Below are positions 14,221 to 28,000 of a stretch of DNA of 64,000 bases, in pieces (positions within the stretch are counted from its first letter, which is position 1; every line of letters starts with the position of its first letter). A model generated the notes under the pieces. It ran no database searches and was not told the DNA's origin. It was given only the letters and a program-made list of their open reading frames with translations. The DNA comes from Tetrahymena thermophila SB210 (lineage: Eukaryota > Ciliophora > Oligohymenophorea > Hymenostomatida > Tetrahymenidae). The translations under genes and the position numbers were made by a program. The DNA lies in contig NW_002476552.1 of assembly GCF_000189635.1 (NCBI RefSeq), positions 1-64,000 on the forward strand, given 5' to 3'.

Positions 14221-17200
14221 TCAGCTATCTTAGTTTAAGAAAGACATGATGTAAGTATTTTGTAATAAATATTACATTTAAAATATATTAAATAGTTGCC
14301 TAGTTGTATAGATTTAATTATTAATACTTTTAAAGTAATAAAACCAGCCAACTGAAAAGATTGTTAATATTAATAAAACTTGAATAACTACCAAAATTAT
14401 ACTTAATATTTCGTAGAAATTGTAGAGCAAAAGATTTTATTCTTAAAAGAAAATCAAAAGATATTCAAAATATTTAGATAGCTCAGTTTTATATTAAAAT
14501 TAGTTTATGGCAGGGAGATTTTTATTATACTTTTTAAAATTCTTCTAAAAGCTTTCAGTGCTTTGGCTAAAAGCAAAAGATAGATAGTCTCTGTGAACTC
14601 CGATAAAGAACAAATATCCATTAAGGAGACCTTTTGAAAAAGCTCCTTTACCAACTGAGTTACATTAATTGTATTCAAAATTTGCATTAAGATACTTACT
14701 GTATTTTTAAATAGCATCGCAAGTATTTTGGGTAAAAATGCTAATTAATAAATCATCAAAAATTTCTTCGTTGTGTTATTCTTCTGAGCTTACTTTTTCT
14801 AAGTTTTTTTTTATTAAATTAGGCAATTCATTTAGTTAAGTCGTAACTTAAGTTAGTATTCCTTGATAATATTACCTTGAAAGTACCTATTGTTAAGGCA
14901 TTAGGAATGCCATAGCAAGACCTTACCTGGCTCTTAAAGAATTTACTAAAGAAAAATAAGAGGCACAAACAACATCTTTTTATATAAAATTAAATAATAA
15001 ATATGTGTTTGAAAAAATTAATTTTTTTACTGTTAAAGCTGTAAATAATTCTCGAATTGTCTATAAACTTTGCTACAATAAAATAATTTAATATAGGATA
15101 AATTATACAAACGCAAAAAATTGTCAGCAAACCAAGTATTAATTTTTTCAAAGAATATTTCAATGATGAAGTCTTGCTAATATTAAGTTTTTTTTCTTCA
15201 AATGTTTCAGGTTAATTCAAAATATTTAAAATTTTTGAATCAAATTTAGAAAAATTCTACTTTTAGTCTATTGAAAATTATTGAATTTATTTTGTTAATT
15301 TATCTAAAATTTCCTTCAATTGCTTTTTATCAAAAGTTGCAAAAAGCTTAAGAATTTGCTACTATTTTTTTTTAGCAAAGATATAACTTGGGATAATGCT
15401 AATTAAAAAAATCAAAGTCAAAAGAGTAATGACATAAACATAAATTATGCTTTAGTCATAAATTTCTGAGAGTTAACTTTAATATTCATCATTCATTTGA
15501 GAAAAGACAACTTGAACTTGTTCATTTAGAGCTGGGTAGTTAATTTCATTTTATCTTTTGATTATTCCTTTAGGATCTTTGTTAGAAACAACGTAATAAA
15601 TCCCTTATATTTACTAAAGAATTGAATAAATCATAGGCAATTTTTGTTATTGTGATATGCTTGCGCTTTAATAAATATTTTAAACGATCTAATAATCTTA
15701 AATAATTTTAAAGACTTCAATTTCATTGTTAGTGTTATTATATAACTTTTTCATAAAATCTTTGCTAAGTTTGATTCTTGACTAATTAAATTCATTAATA
15801 AGACCAATCAATTTCTATTATTCAGAGGCTGGAGTTGATAGTAAATTCTATTGATTTAAGAGCATTGTATTTATTATGTTCAGAAAGGGTAAAACTAATC
15901 TCTACATTTATCATATAAATCCAGTTTATATATTTAAAGTTTTCTCTTTGATAAATTAAATTATCTAGAAACATAAAACTTCCAAGTAAGGTCATCGAAA
16001 GAGTAACTAAGACAGAAGCCACTCCCAAGATATTTATTCCTTGAAGGTATTTCATCTGTTTTCTTTTGTGGATGTTTTCAAAAACTTACCTTTTAAGTTA
16101 AATATAATTTTATATAATTTTGAAAATAACAAAATTGCTAAATTAAATACTAATAAGACAATGCTTAAATAAAATAATTAATTGTAAAAAACGACTCAAT
16201 TAAATTATTTTATTTTTCAAATTTATTATTTGAGTGAAAAAATTTGATTTTTTTGAAAATTAAAATGCCTTATTAATGATTTTAGCTGAGTAAGTTAATA
16301 TTTTTAAGCTTTATTTAGTTTGAAATAGTTAAATAAATTATTTACTATATTTAAAAAGAGTTGTTTGATGAAGATGAGATAGATTACATGTCTTTGTTTT
16401 ACTAAAGTATATTTTCTTAGAAACTTTAAAGCTTTTACTAACTTTTTTTGAATTTAAATTAGCTTTTGGTTTATACTTTTGTTGGGGTAGTTGACAAAAC
16501 CAATTCACATTTACTGTTAGGTAAAGGTTCTTCACTCTATTCTTTTGAAAGATATTCATTTAAGTTATTTGAATTTAAGTGTCTCATTTTATTTTCTTAA
16601 TCCTGATTCATTTTTTATAGGTCAGCATCGTAATTAAAGTGAAATTAGTTTATTTTTTCTATCTGCTGAAGTCTTTGATTTTTATTGCGAGAAAAGATAA
16701 TTGTAGTAGGTGATTCTAAATTATTATTACTCTAATTCGCTTATTATTCTTGGAAGTAATTTATATTATTTTATTTATTTATATTTTAACATTCGTCAAA
16801 CGACTCTTCAACTTAAATATTCAGTTATTCAATTTAGCTAGCAGCTGGGGTCATTGGTATGCACTCGAAATGTTATCTCGGAGATACAGTTGTAATTATT
16901 ACTTTACTTCTTGTCATATCTGAGCCTAAGATTTGCTTGGCAAGTATCCCATTTTACTTATATAATGAATTATAGTTTGTAGTTGAGCTGGTCAGTTAAT
17001 TCGTATAAGTAAATTTCTCATAATTTTAAGAGCTATTATTTTTTTAAAGTTAAGTTAAACTTCTAGCTTGGATTTTATTTTCTTCACTGTTACAGCTTAA
17101 ATTAAAATTTGTCAAACTGATTTAATTTTATCCTTAACAATCTAAGTCTAATTCCAAAGAAATATTGCATATTTCCTTTATTTGTTATTAGTAGAATTTT

Positions 17201-19764
17201 AATAAATCAACCTTCTCTTTTAATGAGTTTATAGGCTACATATTTTTTATGGTTAAGTAAATACCTGAATGAAATTAACTTAATTCGTTTTCAAATTGAA
17301 GAGATACAGTAGCGCTTTATATATCAGCATGCTTTAAATAGTTTAAAAAATTTGAATCTTCCAAAGATTCTTCTTTTAAGAAATCTTTATTATTTGGTAA
17401 TACGAAAACAGTTTAAAATTATTTATTCTATTGCTTTCGAGAAATTTTAATTAAATAATGAATTATTGGTAATAGACTCTCTGTTTTGATTTATTGTATT
17501 TATGCGTATTAGGTTTTTTCTTTTAAACATTTTTTGTAAAATTATTTGTTGGCAAGTTTAATCAGATTAGGATTTTAGTTATCTAATAGTAAGTAAATAT
17601 TTTCATCTTTGATAGGCTTTATCCATATAGTGAAACCAAAATCTTAAGCGTCTAAGATTTAGCTTTGAATTTGTATTTAAATGGGCAGACAATATCCAGC
17701 TTAGTGTTTGGCTAAAAAGAGAGGCACATTCAAAATATCATTGTAATTTGGTAATAGTGATTATTGTAAAATCGAATATTAACCTTGTTAATAATTACTT
17801 AGAGGAAATATCTAAAAAATGGATCTATCTTAAATTTGATACTTGTTTAAAAATCCAAATGTTTTGATAAATTAGGCATTAACCTTTTTAATTGCCCCAA
17901 AAGATTAATTTAAGAGAGAAACGAATGCAAAACAGCTTGATTTGTCATAATATTCTTTGTTTAATAATTTTGATGTAGAAGTTCTGTTTGATTTTTATTA
18001 AGAATTGATTAAATTCTAATTATGAAGCAAATAAAAATCAAAATTAAAGCAAATATTTTTAAGAACTTCGCAATTTTGATATTGTTTTAATTATGATTTG
18101 ATCTTAACTTCTAATTCTTATTTTGAGTGCTTATATTACTTTAACAGTGTAAACATTTCATTAATTTTGATAAAGTTTTTCATAAGCATTTTGATTGCGG
18201 CTTTATACAAATTCAAGCATTCACAATAGAGCAATTAAATATTTAAGATATCTTCTTCAAATTACAATAAATTATATAATTTAAATTAATTTCTTGTACT
18301 AGTAGATCTATTTTATTCATTAATTTTACTTTCAGCTTTTTTTAAGATACTTTCAAGCTTTTATTAGTCTTTGATTCCTAAAAAAAGCCTTTTATTTGTT
18401 TTGACATTAAATATCTTTAGATAGGTAGTGCACTGATTATTATCAAATGCAGATAGAAAAGTCAAGTAAGAAAAATCTATTTCATTAAGTTTATCCTTTA
18501 ATTTTTAGTTAGTTATTGTATCATGGTAAACATTTGCTATTGACATGATATCTTTTTAATAATTAATTTATTAGAAAGAATGGTGATAATTTACTGTATT
18601 AAATTATAGACTGCTTTCATCAGATATAAATGGTAATTACTAAGAAAATATTATACTAGAATTTTTAGATTTGGAAGAAAGTTTAATCTTTTGTCTTAAA
18701 CTATCCATTAATTATCTGCAATAGATGTCTACATATCTATTATTTTCACCTTAAACGAATCTAAAAATATTCGAACTTACTGAATTGAAATTAGATTCAG
18801 AAGTACTTAAATTTATAAAAGTATACCATTCCAAGAAAACTACATTCCCAAGCTTATAGCTGATAGGAAAAGAAACAATTGCTATTAAGAAAAAAACATT
18901 TAACTTGTAATTATTTTAGCTATATATAAGATTAGAGAAACTCATTATTATCCTGAAAAAAGTAAGAATGATAGACCATCTACATATCTTCTTATCAACA
19001 AATGTGTGATTTCTTAATATAAAGATAAGTTTAAAGGTATTAATAAAAATAGCGATGATAGAATTAGCATAAATATTGCTAAAACAACTAGCAACACAGA
19101 GAACGCTATCAAAATAAAAAGAGGTTATATTAAATATTGAGTCATTTCTTTGCAATATATCATCATTTTAGAAAGAATAATCATAATCTACAGAAATGAA
19201 TAATGGTCCTATATTAAATTTAAAAAGTTTATTGGTTAAAATATTAAAGAATAAATGAAATGAGAATCAACCTAAAATCAAAGTTAAGAAAATATTAGCA
19301 ATAGATAAGTAAGATTGATATTTGGCTATGGAAAAGTAAAGAGATGGTATTGCAAACAAATATTCATAATTCTAAAAAACCTATGAAAGCTTTGAATAAA
19401 ACTAGCTTTTAGTTCTACTACTCCTTACAAATAAACAAAGTAGAAGAGAAAGCAATAGGAAGCAATTAATTGAGAATAGAAATGGAATCTCCCAATTAGA
19501 ACTATTTTCTAAATTACAAGCAATCATATGTGATTTTAAGTAAAATATCGTTCTTAATATTTTAGAGAGCTATTTATCACTAGAAGCTAAATTAGAATAA
19601 GTAGAATCATCAATTTAAAGCTGTGTCATATTTAGCTACCAAATACAAAAACTGAAGAAAGAAAAAAGAATATTTCTTCTGCTTTCCTTTACAATTTAGT
19701 AAAAATCGTGAATGTAGAATAACTTCAATCTATTAATCAAGGTAATCTTTGAGTTTTAATTCAT
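14221..19764 (-). CDS. PAS-domain multipass membrane protein, copy 3 (TmcB/TmcC-like)
   Basis: This is the third full-length member; among the array copies it is closest to copy 4 at 48.7-54.3 kb. It starts at the ATG at 19764 (M-N-Q-N-S-K-I-T-L...). Exon 1 is 19272-19764, intron 1 is 19209-19271 (donor GTTGAT) and exon 2 is 614 nt, the same length as in copy 4. TGA is at 14221-14223. The PAS region near 17800-17960 reads SSCFAFVSLLNQS and GAIKKVNAQFIKTFG. The C-terminal membrane block begins M-K-Y-L-Q-G-I-N at 16055. At 18594 the GT used as the donor of intron 2 in copy 4 can be read through in frame here, so that intron may be absent. Expected location is a cellular membrane; a sensory role is inferred. 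Confidence 0.85.
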
Positions 19765-20170
19765 TTTTGCTTCTTATTTTTGATGGAAATAAGTATTTTT
19801 TTTATTTTTTAATGGATGCTGTGTAAAAATTATGTTATTAGGAAATTTTATTTTAATTTAAATGATAATAAATAAATTTTAATATTTAAATGATACCTCT
19901 TGTTCGTTCATTTTGTTATAGTCCATAATTAAAATAATATGTATATAGTTTTTGTAAAGATAAAATTATATAAACTTTTAGTATGCTATGTCATTAATTA
20001 ATTAACAGATGGTATATAAAGATATAAATAATAATACTAAAAATAGTAAACTCCCTTTTAAATAAAATTTATAATTTGATATCAATTTAATTTAAGATAT
20101 TTATTTATAGAACAACTCCATTTTACTTTATTGATTTTCTTTAAGCATAATATTTCTAGATTAAACATAA
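19765..20170. other. upstream region of PAS copy 3
   Basis: AT-rich sequence 5' of the gene starting at 19764. It should hold its promoter. I see no coding or structured feature. Confidence 0.4.
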
Positions 20171-20315
20171 TAGAGAATTTATAATCGGGGCTTTTTTAGA
20201 TCAGTAGGCAGTAAAAACCTCTCTGCCTTGCTGATTTTTCGCCTTCCAAGTATTTCACTCGGAGGGCTACTTTTTAAGACTTTTTAAAAAACATTTTTGA
20301 ACAAATTTATATTAA
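20171..20315 (-). mobile_element. partial copy of the foldback (MITE-like) element
   Basis: This stretch matches the right half of the element at 23645-23930 in reverse orientation. It begins with the same terminal sequence (TAGAGAATTT then A-ATC-GGG-GC) and includes the block with CTCTCTGCC and CGCCTTCCAAG. Similarity fades near 20315 and I do not find the other inverted terminus, so it is a solo half or a diverged copy. Confidence 0.7.
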
Positions 20316-21640
20316 ATAATCTAAATACCTAATGTTTATAAAAAATGTTGCTTTTGTTTGCCATATTTAAAGCGGCATTGTCAGATTCAGATAATAGTAT
20401 TTATAATAAATTATATAAATTCATCACAACAAATCATGATTTTAAAAAAAAAAATTTCTAATATTACTTACTTCCGATTAAGATTTAAACAAAATTTTTA
20501 TGTGTTAATAAAATTACAAATAATAACTGTGATTTAATAAATGAACAAATTTATGAAAACAAAATTAAAAAATAAATAATTTTATGAAATACATTTTTGC
20601 AGAGTTTAACTTTTTAATTAATAATTTATTAAATATCAGGTTTGTAATATTTAATTTTTAGTTGATTGTCAATTTATAGTTACCTATTTTATTAGTTAAA
20701 ATAAATCAATTTTTTATAATTTTAACTAAATATATTTTACGACAGCTTATAATTATTTTTCTAGTAAATTTTTCAATTAAATGGCCAAATCTTTACCTAA
20801 TCTTTAAAATTAAAAGTTTTAATTTCAACAATAAATATTTCTTAATTTATTTTCATTATATTTGTATTATTATTTGAAATTTAAATTATTTTACTTAATT
20901 ATTAATTAGCAATAATAGTTTAAATTAAAATCTATCAATAATTTTAAAAAGAATTTTTAATTATTTAATAATAATATTTAAATAAATCTAAAAACTTAAA
21001 AAAAAGTGAAATTATGTTTTAAGTGCTCAGAATCTTATTCAAAAATTTTTGTACATTAAAATTAAGATTTTGGTAAAAAACAAAGAGCACAATTAATACA
21101 GAATATATAATAATAATAATAATATTCAAAAATATTTAAAATGTAAAATGTTTTCTTTTATTTTTAAAAAATTAATATAGGCTATGATAAACATATTCAA
21201 GCACCAAATAATATAGTCATCAATAAATAGGTAATATTGCTAAAATATAATTTATTTATTTTATCAAAAATAAAATTACTCAAAATAAAATATTAAAATT
21301 GGGTTTTTGTTAGTGTTTTATATAAATTTATCATAAATAGTTATGAAAGTTTAGATTTTTTTTATATAAATTTTAATTATTTTAATTTTTATATTTAAAA
21401 ATATGTCTAATAAAAATAAAAATGATATCTTGACTGTTTTTAGACATAAATATTTGTTATTTAAATGAAAGTTTTTAAGTGTTGTTTTATTAAAGTAGTA
21501 GTAGTCTTATTAAAATTAAACATTTAAAAATAAAATGGTGACTGTATGAGTTGTTACCTTGTATTTGATACTTTTTAATTAATTTAATATACAAAGAATT
21601 GTAAAAAAAGATAGATTTTGTAAGTATTTTAATTTATTGT
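20316..21640. other. gene-poor AT-rich stretch 3' of the array I LRR gene
   Basis: About 1.3 kb of very AT-rich sequence. It should contain the 3' terminal exon of the LRR gene of array I, if that gene is complete. I looked for a sequence like the terminal exon of the other LRR genes and did not find one. Confidence 0.4.
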
Positions 21641-22076
21641 GATAATTAAGTAAAGGACTTCGTTATATTTTTTTTGGTTTATAAGTAAATAAGCAAGTTA
21701 GTAAATGGTAAGCTTGCTTAATTAGCTAATAAATAATTCAAAAGCTTAAAATAATAAATTATAAGTTTATAAATCAATAAATTAAATTTACCTTAATTTT
21801 TTGCCCGCTTCTCGCGAATACTATTATAACTTTAAATAAAAGAAAAAATAACGAATTAAATAAATGTGGAGGAGAAAGGATGGTAAAAAAACAATGGCTT
21901 TCTTTAGTATTTAGCTGTGTTGTGATGAGTAAGTAAAGAAATTCGTTATATTTTATTTGGTTAGTAAGTAAATAAACAAATTAGTAAATGATAAGCTGGC
22001 TTAATTAGTTAATAAATAAGTCAAAAGCTTAAAATAATCAATTATGAGTTTATCAATCAATAAATTAGATTTTTAC
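21641..22076 (-). repeat. degenerate LRR exon-intron unit at the 3' edge of array I
   Basis: Intron sequence of the array I type is present, with the conserved block around 21870 (GGAGGAGAAAGGATGG on the plus strand). The exon is reduced to a remnant of about 43 nt near 21791-21833 instead of 90 nt, and the LRR motif is not readable. I interpret it as a decayed unit at the array boundary. Confidence 0.6.
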
Positions 22077-25000
22077 CCTAAAACAAACTTCAAAGTTGTG
22101 ATATTATTGCACTAGGCTATTCCTGTGATTAAATCTTTTGCACCTATTGCACCAATAATATTCCAACTTTAAATATAAGAATAAATAACGAATTAAATAA
22201 ATATGGAGGAGAAAGGATAGTAAAAAAAAATGATGTCTTTCGTTAGTATTTTTTTTTGTGTTGTAATGAGTAAGTATAGAAATTTGTTATATTTTATTTG
22301 GTTATTAAGTAAATAAACAAATTAGTAAATGATAAGCTCGCTTTATTAGCTAATAATTAATTCAAAAGCTTAAAATAATCAATTATAAATTTATCAATCA
22401 ATCAATCAATCAATAAATTAACTTTTTACTCTAAATTAAGCTTCAAAACTGTGATATTCTTGCACTAGGCTATTCCTGTGCCTAAATCTATTGCTCCCTC
22501 ATCGCCAATATAATTCGAACTTTAAATATAAGAATAAATAACGAGTTAAGTAAATATGGAGGAGAAAGGATAGTATAAAAACTATAGTATTTAGTTGTGA
22601 TGTGATGAGTAAGTAAAGAAATTCGTTATATTTTATTTGGTAAGTAAGTAAATAAGCAAGTTAATAAATAACAATATAGTTTAATTAGATAATAACTAAG
22701 TTAAAAGCTTAAAATAATCAATTATTAGATTATCAATCAATAAATTAATTTTTTACTATAAATCAAGTGTCAAAGTTGAGATATTATTTTACTAGGTTAT
22801 TAATGTGCCTAAATGTTTTGCACCCTCATCACCAATATCATTTTCACTTAAATATAAAAATAAATAACGAATTAAATAAATATTGAAATATTGAGAAGAA
22901 AGAATGGTAAAAAAATGATTTCTTTTGTTAGTATTTAGTTGTATTGTGATGAGTAAGTAAAGAAATTCGTTATATTTTATTTGGTTATTAAGTAAATAGA
23001 CAAATTAGTAAATGATAAACTGACTTAATTAGCTAATAACTAAGTCAAAAGCTTAAAATAATTTACTATAAGTTTATCAATCAATAAATTAATTTTTACC
23101 CTAAAGCCAGCTCCATAGTTGTGATAGTATTGCACTAGGCTATTTCTGTGACGAAATGTTTTACACCTATTGCACCAATTTTATTATTTCTATAAATATA
23201 AGAATAAATAACGAATTAAATAAATAAAGAGGAGAAAAGATGGTAAAAAAACGATTGTTTTAGTTAGTATTTTTAGTAAAGAAATTCGTTATATTTTATT
23301 TGGTTAGTAAGTAAATAGACAAATTAGTAAATGATAAGCTGGCTTAATTAGCTAATAAATAATTCAAAAGCTTAAAATAATCAATTATAAGTTTATCAAT
23401 CAATCAATAAATTAATTTTTTACTCTAAATTAAGCGTCAAAGTTATGACTTTCATGAACTAGGCTATTACTGTGGCTAAATATTTTACACCATAATCACC
23501 AATATAATTCCAACTTAAAATATAAGAATAAATAATGAATTAAATAACTTGGAGGAGAAAGGATGGTAAAACAATGGTTTTAATTAGTATTTTATATGTG
23601 TTGTGATGAGTAAGTAAAGAAATTCATGAATTTTTTTTGGATAGTAGAGAATTTACAATCAGAGCATTTTAGGGTTGGTTAATAGGTTCGAAATCCGACC
23701 TATCATGCCAAATTTTTTCACTTTCCTAGCTTTTTACTTTGAGGCAACATATTTAAAAACTTTTTAACAAATTTTTAATAAATTTAATAATAAAAATTTG
23801 TTAAAAAATGTTTTTAAAAAAGTCTAAAAAGTAGCCCTCCAAGGAAAATACTTGGAAGGCGAAAAAATAGTATGGCAGAGAGGTTTTTTACCTGTACTGA
23901 TCTAAAAATGCTCCGATTGTAAATTCTCTAGTGAAATGTTTGAAAGGCAAAATTTGACATAATAGACCAGATATACTAACATATTAGCCCTAAAGCTGAT
24001 TGTAAATTCTTTGTTAGTAAGTAAACAAGCAAGTTAGTTAATAAAAATTTAGCTAAATTAGCTAATAACTTAGTCAAAAGCATAAAATAATAAATTATTA
24101 GTTTTTCGATCAATAATTTAAATTTTTACCTTAAATTAAGCCTCAAAATTGTGATATTCATGCACTAGGCTATACTTGTGACTAATTCTTATGTACCTAT
24201 TGCACCAATGTGATTCCAACTTTAAATACAAGAATAAATAACTAATTAAATAAATATGGAGGAGAAAGGATGGTAAAAGATGACTTTCATTAGTATTTAG
24301 TAGTTATGTAATGAGTAAGTAAATAAATTATTTATATTTTATTTGGTTAATAAGTAAATTACAAGCTAGTTTAATTAGCTAATAACTAAATTAAAAGCTT
24401 AAAATAATAAATTATTAGTTTATCAATCAATAAATTAAATTTTTACTCTAAATTAAGCGTCAGAGTTGTGATATTCTTGCACTAGGCAATTCCTGTGCCT
24501 AAATAATATGCACCTTTTTAACCAATCTTATTCCAACTTTAAATACAAGAATAAATAACTAATTAAATAAAAATGGAGGAGAAAGGATGGTTAAAATATG
24601 ATGGCATTCATTAGTACTTTAGTTGTGTGATGATGATTAAGTAAATAAATTAGTAATATTTTATTTAGTTAGTTAGTAAGTAAATAAGTAAGTTATTAAA
24701 TGAAAATCTGGCTTAATTAGCTAATAACTAAGTAAAAAGCTTAAAATAATCAATTATTAGTTTATTAATCAATTAATTAAATTTTTACTATAATTCAAGT
24801 GTCAAAGTTGTAATATTTTTGTACTAGGCTATTGCTGTGCCTAAATCTTTTGCACCAAAATCACCAATATCATTTTCACTTAAATATAAAAATAAATAAA
24901 GAATTAAATAAATACGGAGGAGAAAAGATGGTAAAAAAAGATGATTTTCATTAGTATTTTAATTGTATTATGATTAATAAGTAAACAAATTCATTATATT

Positions 25001-28000
25001 TTATTTGGTTAATAAGTAAATAAGCAATTTAGGAAATTAAGAACTGGATTAATTAGCTAATAACTAAATCAAAAGCCTAAAATAATCAATTATTAGTTTT
25101 TCTATCAATAAATTAAATTTTTACAATAAATTAAGAGTCAAAGTTATGATATTCTTGCACTAAGCTATTCCTGTACATAAATATTATGCACCTATTTCAC
25201 CAATATTATTCAAACTTTAAATATAAGAATAAATAACAAATTAAATAAATATGGAGGAGAATGAATAGTAAAAAAATGATGATTTTCGTTGGTATTTAGT
25301 TGTGTTGTGATGAGTAAGTAAAGAAATTCGTTATATTTTATTTGGTTAATAAGTAAATAAGAAGTTAGTAAATTAAAAGCTGGTTTATTAAACAATAACT
25401 AAGTCAAAAGCTTAAAATAATCAATTATTAGTTTATCAATCAATAAATTAAATTTTTACCGTAAATTAATTGTCAAAGTTGTGATATTCTAGCACTAGGC
25501 TATTGCTGTTCCTAAATATTTTGCACCTAATTCACCAATGTTATTCCAACTTTAAATATAAGAATAAATAACAAATTAAATAAATATGGAGGAGAAAAGA
25601 TGGTAAAAAAAGATGACTTTCATTAGTAATTTAATTGTATTGTGATGAGTAAGTAAAAAAAATTAGTTATATTTTATTTGGTTAGTAAGTAAATAAACAA
25701 GAAAGAAAATCTGGCTTAATTAGCTAATAAATAAGTCAAAAGCTTAAAATAATCAATTATTAGTTTATCAATCAATAAATTAAATTTTAACTATAATTCA
25801 AGTTTCAAAGTTGTGATTTTCTAACACTCGGCTATTCCTGTGCCTAAATTGTTTGCACCCTCATCACCAATATTATTCCAACTTTAAATTAAAGAATAAG
25901 TAATGAATTAAATAGATATATTAGAGATATGATTGTAAAAATGATGACTTTCGTTAGTATTTAGTTGTTTTATTATGAGTAAGTAAAGAAATTCGTAATA
26001 CTTAATTTTGTTAATAAGTAAATAGGTAATTTAGTAAATGACAAACTGGCTTAATTAGCTAACAACTAAGTCAAAAGCTTAAAATAATCAATTATTAGTT
26101 TATTAATCAATAAATTAAAATTTTACTCTAAATTAAGAGTCAAAGTTGTGATATTCTTGCACAAGGCTATTCCTGTACCTAAATATCTTGCACCTATTGC
26201 ACCAATTTTATTATTTCTTAAATTTTAAAAATAAATAACAAATTAATTAAAAAAAATAAATAAACACCAAAAAAATCAGGTGATAAAAAGTAAAACTAAG
26301 AAAAATTAAAAAATAATAAGAATGATGTGATATTCTCGCACTAGGCTAATATTTGGCCTAAATATTTTGCACCCTCATCACCAATTTTATTAAAACTTTA
26401 AATAAAGTAATAAATATCGAATTAAGTTAATATGGAGTAGAAAGGAAGGTAAAAAAACGATGGTTTTAATTAATATTTTAGCTTTTTTCTGTTGAATAAT
26501 TAAAGAAATTGATTATATATCATTTGTTTAGTAAGTAAAAAAATAAATTAGTAAATGATAAGCTGGTTTAATTAGCTAATAGCTAAATCAAAATCTTAAA
26601 ATAATCAATTAAAAGTTTATCAATCAATAAATTAAATTTTTACTCTAAATTAAATGTCAAAGTTGTGATATTCTTGTACCAGGTAAATATTATGCCTAAA
26701 TCTTCTACACCATTATAATCACCATTTAAACTTTAAATATAAGAATAATTAACGAATTAAATAAATATGGTGGATAAAGGATGGTAAAAAAAGGGAATTT
26801 CTTTTTGAATTCACACATTACGCACTGTGTGCTGGATTCTTTTTATATAAATTTGCGCATATGCGCTCAATCATAACGAAACAAACGAAACATATAAAAA
26901 TTATTATATAAAATAATAAGCTTAATGTTATTTTTAAACCTTTACCTTTTTGAATAATAATGAATAAGTTTTTAAATATTAAAAACAGAACATTTTGGTA
27001 GAATTTGGTAAAATTAAATTATGATTAATTAAAATTGAAATATCGTGCTAAAAGAGATTTTATCAATTTTATTCAAATTAGTGGGCTTAGGGTTGGGATT
27101 TGGGTAGGACTTATTGTTTGATATAAATTTATAAAAAATATTCAAAGAAAATTTTTGATTTCTTTATTTTTTTATTATTTTTTAAATGTTTCAATTCAAA
27201 AAATATGGTGAATAAAATTGTTATTAAATTTATTTCTAGTATTAAAATATTTTTAATTTAAAGTTAGATTCCTTAAAAGTTAGTTATATAAGGTCTAATC
27301 TTTACAAAAGATTATATTTTTATAAAAATAAACTGTAGCTATACAAATTGCGCACATGCGTGCAATAGGTGGTTTTTGATTTATTTGCACATATGTGCGC
27401 ATGATATACTGATAATTAGTAAAAAAAAATTGATTTCATTAGTATTTTAGTTTGTTTTGTGATGAGTAATTAAAAAAATTCATTATATTTATTTTTAGTT
27501 AGCAAATAAATAAGCAAGTTAGTAAATGATAAGCTGGCTAAAAAAGCTAATAAATAATTCAAAAACTTAAAATAATCAATTATTAGTTTATCAATCAATA
27601 AATTAATTTTTTACCTTAAATTAAGCATCAAATTTGTGATATTCTTGCACTAGGGTATTTTTATGCTAAAATCTCTTGCACTTATTACATAAATTTAATC
27701 TGAGCTTTAAATATAAGAATAAATAAGGAATTAAATATATATAGAGGAGAAACTATGGTAAAAAATGATGGCTTTCGTTAGTTTAGTTTTATTGTAATAA
27801 GAAATTAAAGAAATTCATTATATTTTATTTGGTTAGTTAGTTAGTAAATAAGCAAGTTAGTAAATGACAAGCTGACTTAATTAGCTAATAACTAAGTCAA
27901 AAGCATAAAATAATCAATTATTAGTTTATCAATCAATAAATTAAATTTTTACTCTAAATTAAGCGTCAAAGCTCCTGTATACTTGCAATTGTCTAATATT

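Larger units (their letters stand above)
22053..26650 (-). repeat. tandem exon-intron repeat, about 330 bp per unit (array I)
   Basis: Besides the LRR exon, each unit repeats its intron. Two blocks are well conserved: GAATTAAATAAATATGGAGG followed by AGAAAGGATGG, and TCAATCAATAAATTAA just next to the donor. The TCAA tract varies in copy number, for example at 22395-22420. Intron conservation shows that whole exon-plus-intron units were duplicated recently. Confidence 0.85.

Noticed and set aside
23691..23720. tRNA-like GGTTCGAAATCC in the foldback element
   Set aside because: Only a short stem (ATAGGT / ACCTAT) forms; no other tRNA arms.
27082..27112. G-rich patch resembling telomeric repeat (GGGTTGGGATTTGGG)
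   Set aside because: Ciliate telomeres of this group are regular GGGGTT repeats; this patch is short and irregular.
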